In this document: positions 58,996 through 64,000 of the stretch, piece after piece
Numbering within the stretch: position 1 is the first letter of the stretch
Layout: each line of letters opens with the position of its first letter
Source of the DNA: Achromobacter sp. UMC46
GTDB taxonomy: Bacteria; Pseudomonadota; Gammaproteobacteria; Burkholderiales; Burkholderiaceae_B
NCBI RefSeq assembly: GCF_014170335.1
Contig: NZ_LZZS01000030.1
Span: forward strand, 62,001 to 126,000
Length of the DNA: 64,000 nt
Direction of reading: 5' to 3'
Made by a program: the position numbers and the translations under genes
The notes under the pieces: generated by a model
Told to the model about the DNA's origin: nothing
What the model saw: only the letters and a program-made list of their open reading frames with translations
Database searches by the model: none

Positions 58996-59778
58996 ATGGA
59001 CTTGCAGCTGGCCGGAAAACGCGTGCTCATCACGGGCGCATCCAAAGGCATCGGCCTGGCGTGCGCCGTCGCATTCGCCCGCGAAGGCGCTGAACCGATC
59101 CTGGTGGCGCGCGATGACGCCGCGCTGCATCAAGCTACGGCGTCGATCCGCCAACAGACCGGCCGCGACGCCCAGGCGGTGGCGCTGGATCTGGCGTTGC
59201 CCGGCGCCGCCGAAAAGCTGGCGAAGGACACCGGCCCCATCGACGTGCTGGTGAACAACGCGGGCGCGGTGCCGGGCGGCGCGCTGGACCAGGTGCAGGA
59301 TGAGCGCTGGCGCGCCGGCTGGGACTTGAAGGTGCATGGCTACATCAACCTGGCCCGCCACTACTACCCGGCCATGCGCGAAGCCGGCGCCGGCGTCATC
59401 GCCAACATCATCGGCATGGCGGGCGCCGCGCCGCGCGCGGACTACATCTGCGGCGCGTCGGCCAATGCCTCGCTGATCGCCTTTACCCGTGCCTTGGGCG
59501 GCGACGCGCCGCGTCACGGCGTGCGCGTCTTCGGCGTGAACCCGTCGCGCACGCGCACCGACCGCGTGCTGACGCTGGCCCGCCAACGCGCCCAGGCCCG
59601 TTGGGGCGACGAGACGCGGTGGCAGGAAACGCTATCGGATCTGCCGTTCGGCCGCCTGATGGAGCCCGAGGAAGTGGCTGACATGATCGTGTTCGGCGCG
59701 TCGCCGCGCGCCGGCTACCTGAGCGGCACCGTGATCGACCTGGACGGCGGCGAGCAATACGCCAACCACGCGCGCTGA
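58996..59778 (+). CDS. Short-chain dehydrogenase/reductase
   Basis: A 260-residue SDR: RVLITGASKGIGLACAVAFA (TGxxxGIG), DVLVNNAGAVPGGALDQVQD (NNAG), IANIIGMAGAAPRADYICGA (active-site Tyr-x3-(Ser/Lys) region lacks the usual Lys: the text after Tyr is ICGASAN), NPSRTRTDRVL and LSGTVIDLDGGEQY. The missing Lys suggests altered or no dehydrogenase activity. CAGGAGCGCTTC precedes ATG 58996. Confidence 0.88.
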   Translation: MDLQLAGKRVLITGASKGIGLACAVAFAREGAEPILVARDDAALHQATASIRQQTGRDAQAVALDLALPGAAEKLAKDTGPIDVLVNNAGAVPGGALDQVQDERWRAGWDLKVHGYINLARHYYPAMREAGAGVIANIIGMAGAAPRADYICGASANASLIAFTRALGGDAPRHGVRVFGVNPSRTRTDRVLTLARQRAQARWGDETRWQETLSDLPFGRLMEPEEVADMIVFGASPRAGYLSGTVIDLDGGEQYANHAR

Positions 59779-59808
59779 CGGCGCGTAGTTGGCCGCGGAC
59801 CGCGGCGC

Positions 59809-60513
59809 TTAGCGCGCGCCGGCCTGCCAGCCCGCCAGCAGCGCGGGCAGTTGGCGCATGTCGGTGAACACGTGGGCCACGCCCACGCTGCGCAGGGCCT
59901 CGGCCCCGCTATGGCCGTTGGCGTCGGGGCTGTAGCCGAACACCGTCGCGCCCGCTGCCACGCCGGCGGTGGCGCCGGTGACGGTGTCTTCCACGACCGC
60001 GCAACGCTTGGGGTCCACGCCCAGCGCCTGGGCGGCAGCCAGGTAGACATCCGGAAACGGCTTGCTGCGCGGCATTTCATGACCGCTGAAAACGCGCCCG
60101 TCAAAGCACTGGGCGATCCCCACCTTTTCCAGTTGCAGCTCCACCTTGCGGCGGTCGGCGCCCGAGGCCACGGCGATCCGGCCGTCCAGCGTCAAATGCA
60201 GGGCGCGCACGGCGTCCGGCGCACCGGGAATTTCCAGCAGGTCGCGGTCCAGCGCGGCATTGCGGCGTTGGCGGAATTCGTCGAACCAATCGGGACCCAG
60301 CTTGGCTCCGGTATGCGACTCGATCAGCGGCAATTCGTCCCTGACGGCTTTCCCGGTAAAGATGCGCATCGTCTCATCGTGCGTGATGTCCCAACCCAAT
60401 TCGTTCAGCATCCGGGTCAGCACACCGCTGGTGATCGGTTCGGAATCAACCAGCACGCCGTCACAATCGAACAGCACGGCGTCAAAAGGGAAATCAGTCA
60501 TTGCGAGCGGCAT
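59809..60513 (-). CDS. HAD-superfamily phosphatase (beta-phosphoglucomutase-like)
   Basis: A 234-residue HAD-IA hydrolase: FDAVLFDCDGVLVDSEPITS (nucleophile DxD, with FDCDGVLVDSEP cap), IAVASGADRRKVELQLEKVG (motif II Ser), PRSKPFPDVYLAAAQALGVD (motif III Lys) and CAVVEDTVTGATAGVAAGAT (motif IV EDT). It probably removes phosphate from a sugar phosphate or related metabolite. ATG 60501 (MTDFPF) is an alternative start. It is divergent from the second 2OG oxygenase gene. Confidence 0.92.
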   Translation of the reverse strand: MPLAMTDFPFDAVLFDCDGVLVDSEPITSGVLTRMLNELGWDITHDETMRIFTGKAVRDELPLIESHTGAKLGPDWFDEFRQRRNAALDRDLLEIPGAPDAVRALHLTLDGRIAVASGADRRKVELQLEKVGIAQCFDGRVFSGHEMPRSKPFPDVYLAAAQALGVDPKRCAVVEDTVTGATAGVAAGATVFGYSPDANGHSGAEALRSVGVAHVFTDMRQLPALLAGWQAGAR

Positions 60514-60657
60514 AAAAGGGGGTTCGTGAAGCCGTCAAGCATACTTCAAGGCCCGGCCGCGACCGGAGACCGCGCCCAGGTCCGCCGCAAGCAACGGAGT
60601 GACGCGCGCCCCGCCCCTGCCCTATGCTGTCCGTCTGCGACTGCCTTTGCCCCCGCG

Positions 60658-61302
60658 ATGACACCTGCCCCCATTTCCTTGCCTGATTACGATTGGGACC
60701 TTGCCGCCCAGGACCTGGACGCTGAAGGCTGGGCGCTGCTGCCCGGCTTTTTCCCGGAGGACGCCGCGCGGCGGTTGGCGCGGACCGGCGCCACGCCGGC
60801 GGAATTCGAACCGCTGCGCGCGGCGCTCTACCGGCAGTGCCTGCCCATCGCCCGGCGTTGGGCTGCCGCGCTGCAACAGGGTGAGCAGGATCCCGACTCG
60901 CCGTATCCAGACGACTTGGCGGCCTGGACGCGGCGCAACCGCGAAGCCGGCCAGACGCGGGGCCTGTCCGGCCTGCATCGCCTGGGCGCCGGCGGCTATC
61001 AGCCCTTGATCCAGCATGCCGACGGCGCCCATGTCTTTCCGCTGCAGCTGGTCGCGCTGCTGTCGGAGCCGGGCGTGGATTTCACGGGCGGCGAATTCAT
61101 CATGACCGAGCAGCGCCCCCGCATGCAGTCGCGCCCGATGGTGCTGCCCCTGGGCCTGGGCGACGCGGCCGTGATCGCGGTATCGCACCGCCCCGTTCAC
61201 GGCGCGCGCGACATCTACCGCCTGACGGCCAGGCAGGCGGTCAGCCGGGTGCGTTCAGGGGACCGGACCGGCCTGCAAGTGCTGCTGCACGACGGGCCGT
61301 GA
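60658..61302 (+). CDS. 2OG-Fe(II) oxygenase paralogue with altered iron-ligand position
   Basis: A 214-residue protein homologous to the oxygenase at 53953: the blocks HVFPLQLVALLSEPGVDFTG and GEFIMTEQRPR match closely. It keeps the first pair His120 and Asp122 (LIQHADGAHVF) and the distal Arg, but where the paralogue has His215 (MRHGVSALRSGRR) this protein has Gln193 (ARQAVSRVRSGDR). It may have lost hydroxylase activity or use a nearby His. The 3' end overlaps the convergent lipase gene by 62 bp. Confidence 0.82.
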   Translation: MTPAPISLPDYDWDLAAQDLDAEGWALLPGFFPEDAARRLARTGATPAEFEPLRAALYRQCLPIARRWAAALQQGEQDPDSPYPDDLAAWTRRNREAGQTRGLSGLHRLGAGGYQPLIQHADGAHVFPLQLVALLSEPGVDFTGGEFIMTEQRPRMQSRPMVLPLGLGDAAVIAVSHRPVHGARDIYRLTARQAVSRVRSGDRTGLQVLLHDGP

Positions 61303-62269
61303 AGGCGGAATCGCTACCCGCCCCTTCCGCCCCGCTCGCCGCAAACGCCATCCGCATCGCCTGCCCCGCCAGTTCGAACAAGCGCCTGGCCGCCGGCGTC
61401 AGCCCCGACATGTGGATGCAGGCATGGACCATGCCGGGCAAGCGATGGTCCTGCGCGGCGACCCCGCCCTCGCGCAGGCGGCGCGCATAGGCCTCGCCCT
61501 CATCCCGCAGGGGATCGAACTCGCAGACCAGCACGGTGGCCGGCGGCAGCCCCGTCGTCGTCGGCACCCGCAGGGGCGACGCGTACGGCAACGCGCCGTC
61601 CGACTCGTTCAGCAGATACGTGAACCAGCAGTAGCGCATGATCTCTTCGGTCAGGAAAAAGTTGCGGCCATACGCCTGATAGGATTGCGTCGAAAAGGCG
61701 TAGTCCATGACCGGATAGAGCAGCAACTGGTGGGCGATGGCCGGCCCGCCGCGGTCTCGCGCCATGATCGCGACGGCGGCCGCCAGGTTGCCGCCCGCGC
61801 TGTCGCCGCAAACGGCGATGCGCGATGCATCGATGCCCAGCCGCGCGGCGTTGCCGCTGACCCACTGCAGCCCGGCGTAAACGTCTTCGACCGGTACCGG
61901 GAACTTGTTCTCGGGCGCTAACCGGTAGTCCACTGAAAACACCTTGCACTGCGTGGCGTTGGCCAAGGCCCGGCAAGGATTGTCGTACAGGTCCAGCGAG
62001 CATTGGAACCATCCGCCGCCATGCGCGAACACGATGGCGGGCAAGGCGTCGTCCTGCGCGCGGCCTGCCGGCACATAGGAGCGGATCCGCAGCGGGTGGC
62101 CAGCCGGACCGCTCGCCTCGTGGTCGGCCACGGCGTCCACGGCTTCCGTCTCGCCCTGCAAGGCGCGCAGGCCGACCTCGGTCGCGGCGCGAACCTCTTC
62201 CAGCACCAGCGGCGCGGCGGTGCTGGACAAGCGCGTCAAGAACGCGTTGATATGGGGATCGACCGGCAC
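61241..62269 (-). CDS. Alpha/beta hydrolase (HSL/LipN-type esterase)
   Basis: A 342-residue esterase of the hormone-sensitive-lipase group: HGGGW at 83-87 (VFAHGGGWFQCSLDL), FSVDYRLAPENKFPVPVEDV, nucleophile Ser157 in IAVCGDSAGGNLAAAVAIMA, Asp in VLVCEFDPLRDEGEAYARRL, and His in LPGMVHACIHM. GTG 62269 follows GGGAGGGCTGAGC directly after the upstream stop. The last 20 or so residues are read through DNA antisense to the oxygenase gene. It probably forms an operon with the next two upstream genes. Confidence 0.9.
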   Translation of the reverse strand: MPVDPHINAFLTRLSSTAAPLVLEEVRAATEVGLRALQGETEAVDAVADHEASGPAGHPLRIRSYVPAGRAQDDALPAIVFAHGGGWFQCSLDLYDNPCRALANATQCKVFSVDYRLAPENKFPVPVEDVYAGLQWVSGNAARLGIDASRIAVCGDSAGGNLAAAVAIMARDRGGPAIAHQLLLYPVMDYAFSTQSYQAYGRNFFLTEEIMRYCWFTYLLNESDGALPYASPLRVPTTTGLPPATVLVCEFDPLRDEGEAYARRLREGGVAAQDHRLPGMVHACIHMSGLTPAARRLFELAGQAMRMAFAASGAEGAGSDSAFTARRAAALAGRSGPLNAPG

Positions 62270-62271
62270 GC

Positions 62272-63156
62272 TCAGCCCTCCCGCGACAGGAAGGCCAGCA
62301 GGTGTTCGGAGAACGCCTCGTGGCACTCTTCCGTGACGAAGTGGCCGCAATCCGGAATGATCACGCCGGTCAGGTCGGTCGCGTTGTCGCGCATCGTGAT
62401 CAGCGGCGCGTCGCGGGTGGCGTGTTCCGTGCCGATGGCAAGCACGGGCATGCGCAGGCGGACCTTGGCGCGCTCCTGGTTCTGGCGGATCGTCTCGGGA
62501 ATGGCGCGGTAGTAAGCGAATCCGCTGCGCAAGGCGCCCGGCGCCGAATAGGCGTCGATGTAGACGTCGGCGGCGACGCGGTCGCGCCGGTGAGACCACT
62601 TGTCGAAGATGAAGCCCAAGTACGCGTGTTCGCGGCCGGCGATCAGCGCCTCCGGCAGGTCTAGCACCTGGTTGAACATGAAATGCCAGAGGAAGATATT
62701 GTCCGCGGGCGGCACGAATATCGGCGGCGCGGGCGCCAGGCCGGGAATCACGGCCTCGGTCAGCACCAGGCGGCGGATGGCCTCGGGGAAGTCGCTGGCC
62801 ATGGCGTACGCCACCCACATGCCAATGTCGTGGCCGACGACTTGGTAAGCCGTGTGGCCCAGCTGTCCCATCAGGCGATGCAGGACGCTGGCGACCGCGC
62901 CCGTGTCATACCCCTGGGCGGGACGGCTGGAGTCGCCCGTGCCGGGCGGGTCCACGGCGATCGCCGTATAGCCCGCTTGCGCCAATGACTTCATGGTGTG
63001 GCGCCACGTGAACCACGTTTGCGGCCACCCGGGAATCAACAGTACCGGCGGACCGTCGCCCATGACCGCGCAATGCAGGCGGGCGCCGTCCACCAGCACG
63101 TACTGGTGCCTGACGGCGTCGGCGGTGGTGAAGAAGGTGGAGATCGAGTGCGTCAT
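62272..63156 (-). CDS. Alpha/beta hydrolase (epoxide hydrolase-like)
   Basis: A 294-residue hydrolase: VLLIPGWPQTWFTWRHTMKS, AVDPPGTGDSSRPAQGYDTG, nucleophile Asp110 in YQVVGHDIGMWVAYAMASDF, and a C-terminal IIPDCGHFVTEECHEAF with the catalytic His. An Asp nucleophile (GHDIG) suggests epoxide or C-halogen hydrolysis. ATG 63156 fits; the GTG at 63171 would add five residues. It lies between the sugar isomerase-like gene and the HSL-type esterase in a (-) operon. Confidence 0.9.
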   Translation of the reverse strand: MTHSISTFFTTADAVRHQYVLVDGARLHCAVMGDGPPVLLIPGWPQTWFTWRHTMKSLAQAGYTAIAVDPPGTGDSSRPAQGYDTGAVASVLHRLMGQLGHTAYQVVGHDIGMWVAYAMASDFPEAIRRLVLTEAVIPGLAPAPPIFVPPADNIFLWHFMFNQVLDLPEALIAGREHAYLGFIFDKWSHRRDRVAADVYIDAYSAPGALRSGFAYYRAIPETIRQNQERAKVRLRMPVLAIGTEHATRDAPLITMRDNATDLTGVIIPDCGHFVTEECHEAFSEHLLAFLSREG

Positions 63157-63173
63157 GATTCTGCTTTCCACGG

Positions 63174-64000
63174 TTACGCCATGCCCAGCAGGGCATGGAT
63201 CTGTTGCTTATCGATAGCGGCGCCCGCGAAGTCGTCGAACACCTTCGACGTGGCGGGGATGATGTGGCGGTTGATGAACTCGACGCCCTCGCGCGCGCCC
63301 GTCTCCTGGTCTTTCAGGCAGCATTCCCATTCCAGCGTGGCCCAGCCCGCATAGTCGTGGTGCGCCAGTTTCGAGAAGATCGACTTGAAGTCCACTTGCC
63401 CGTCGCCCAGCGAGCGGAAGCGCCCGGCCCGGTTGATCCACGATTGGTAGCCGCCGTAGATGCCTTGCCGTCCCGTGGGGTTGAACTCGGCATCCTTCAC
63501 ATGGAACATGCGGATGTGGTCTTTGTAGATGTCCAGGTATTCCAGGTAGTTCAGCTGCTGCAGCACGAAGTGGCTGGGGTCGAAGAGGATGGCGCAGCGG
63601 GCGTGGCCGCCGACGCGCTCGTGGAACATCTCGAACGTGATGCCGTCGTGCAGGTCTTCGCTGGGATGGATCTCGAAGCACAGGTTCACGCCTTGCTCGT
63701 CGCACGCGTTCAGCACCGGCAGCCAGCGGCGCGCCAGTTCGTCGAAGGCCGTCTCGATCAAGCCTTCAGGCCGTTGCGGGAACGGGAACAGGTATGGCCA
63801 CGCCAGAGAACCCGAAAACGTGCCCATGTCGCCAAGGCCCAGCCGCTTCGAGGCGCGGGCCGCATTCAACAACCCCTGTTTTGCCCAGGCCGTCCTCGCC
63901 TGCGGATTGCCGCGCGCCTCCGGCGGCGCGAAGCCGTCGACCATCGCGTCGTAAGCCGGATGCACCGCCAGCAACTGGCCGAAGATGTGCGTGGTGAGTT
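63174..64000 (-). CDS. Sugar phosphate isomerase/epimerase family protein, N-terminus outside window
   Basis: The frame stays open to the window edge, so the N-terminus is missing; 275 residues are present. It shows the AP-endonuclease-2/xylose-isomerase TIM barrel: NLCFEIHPSEDLHDGITFEM (Glu, His), AILFDPSHFVLQQLNYLEYL (Asp-x-x-His), DHIRMFHVKDAEFNPTGRQG (His-x-Lys-Asp), and WATLEWECCLKDQETGAREG (Glu). Metal-dependent isomerisation of a sugar or inositol derivative is likely. It is the first visible gene of the operon with the two hydrolases. Confidence 0.88.
   Translation of the reverse strand, partial: LTTHIFGQLLAVHPAYDAMVDGFAPPEARGNPQARTAWAKQGLLNAARASKRLGLGDMGTFSGSLAWPYLFPFPQRPEGLIETAFDELARRWLPVLNACDEQGVNLCFEIHPSEDLHDGITFEMFHERVGGHARCAILFDPSHFVLQQLNYLEYLDIYKDHIRMFHVKDAEFNPTGRQGIYGGYQSWINRAGRFRSLGDGQVDFKSIFSKLAHHDYAGWATLEWECCLKDQETGAREGVEFINRHIIPATSKVFDDFAGAAIDKQQIHALLGMA

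Noticed and set aside
1..64000. tRNA, rRNA, integrase, transposase or attachment-site signatures
   Set aside because: I looked for them while reading and found none that I could support.

Overview
The window looks like a chromosome segment of a high-GC beta-proteobacterium of the Alcaligenaceae (Achromobacter/Bordetella type). I infer this from the GC-rich coding, the many LysR regulators, three orphan Bug-type (tripartite tricarboxylate) solute receptors, DUF4148 secreted proteins, and a cyo quinol oxidase beside a RegB/RegA-like pair. I see no rRNA, tRNA, CRISPR array, prophage or insertion sequence.

Layout. 1-6.6 kb: a (+) acyl-CoA catabolic operon (type III CoA-transferases, enoyl-CoA hydratase, a double-length acyl-CoA dehydrogenase, a Bug receptor) and a LysR regulator. 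6.65-11.5 kb: a (-) catabolic operon (two Bug receptors, flavin-reductase-like protein, glutathione transferase, carboxymuconolactone-decarboxylase-like protein, amidohydrolase). 11.7-15.5 kb: an NlpD-like LysM/LytM lipoprotein, then a MASE1-PAS membrane sensor whose end overlaps a three-domain hydrolase/NTF2/acyl-CoA-binding protein. 15.5-17.9 kb: copper handling (DUF2946, SCO, PCu(A)C) and a DUF4148 protein. 18.1-24.3 kb: RegB/RegA-like redox two-component genes, a leader with dyads of RegA and FNR/ANR type plus a nested inverted-repeat element, and cyoABCD. 24.3-30.9 kb: an exported ankyrin protein, a NifQ-like protein behind a ModE-like operator, a TonB-dependent receptor, slyX and an LCMT-type methyltransferase. 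31.1-36.7 kb: small secreted proteins and lipoproteins, maeB and a LysR. 36.9-42.9 kb: a LuxR response regulator, a hybrid sensor kinase, a 36-bp perfect palindrome in front of small exported proteins including an EF-hand protein, AraC, EamA and MarR genes. 43-50.4 kb: MATE transporter, LysR genes, TauE/SafE permease, SDR and alpha/beta hydrolase. 50.4-51.1 kb: a short AT-richer stretch with one orphan frame. 51.1-64 kb: GNAT, XRE-cupin, phospholipase-D lipoprotein, two paralogous 2OG-Fe(II) oxygenases (one coupled to alkB), an FGE-fold protein, VOC, cupin, SDRs, MgtC, HAD, two hydrolases and a partial sugar isomerase.

How the genes work together. The most coherent system is respiratory control: RegB/RegA, the copper chaperones and the bo3-type oxidase lie within 9 kb, and the oxidase leader carries sites expected for redox regulators. 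The most unexpected signals are a molybdate-type operator in front of a NifQ homologue with no nif genes, a hydrolase with a cysteine nucleophile fused to NTF2-like and acyl-CoA-binding modules beside an output-less MASE1 sensor, a long perfect palindrome at an activator position, and a 2OG oxygenase paralogue that seems to have lost one iron-ligating histidine. All family assignments are from reading translated sequence by eye; no searches were run.
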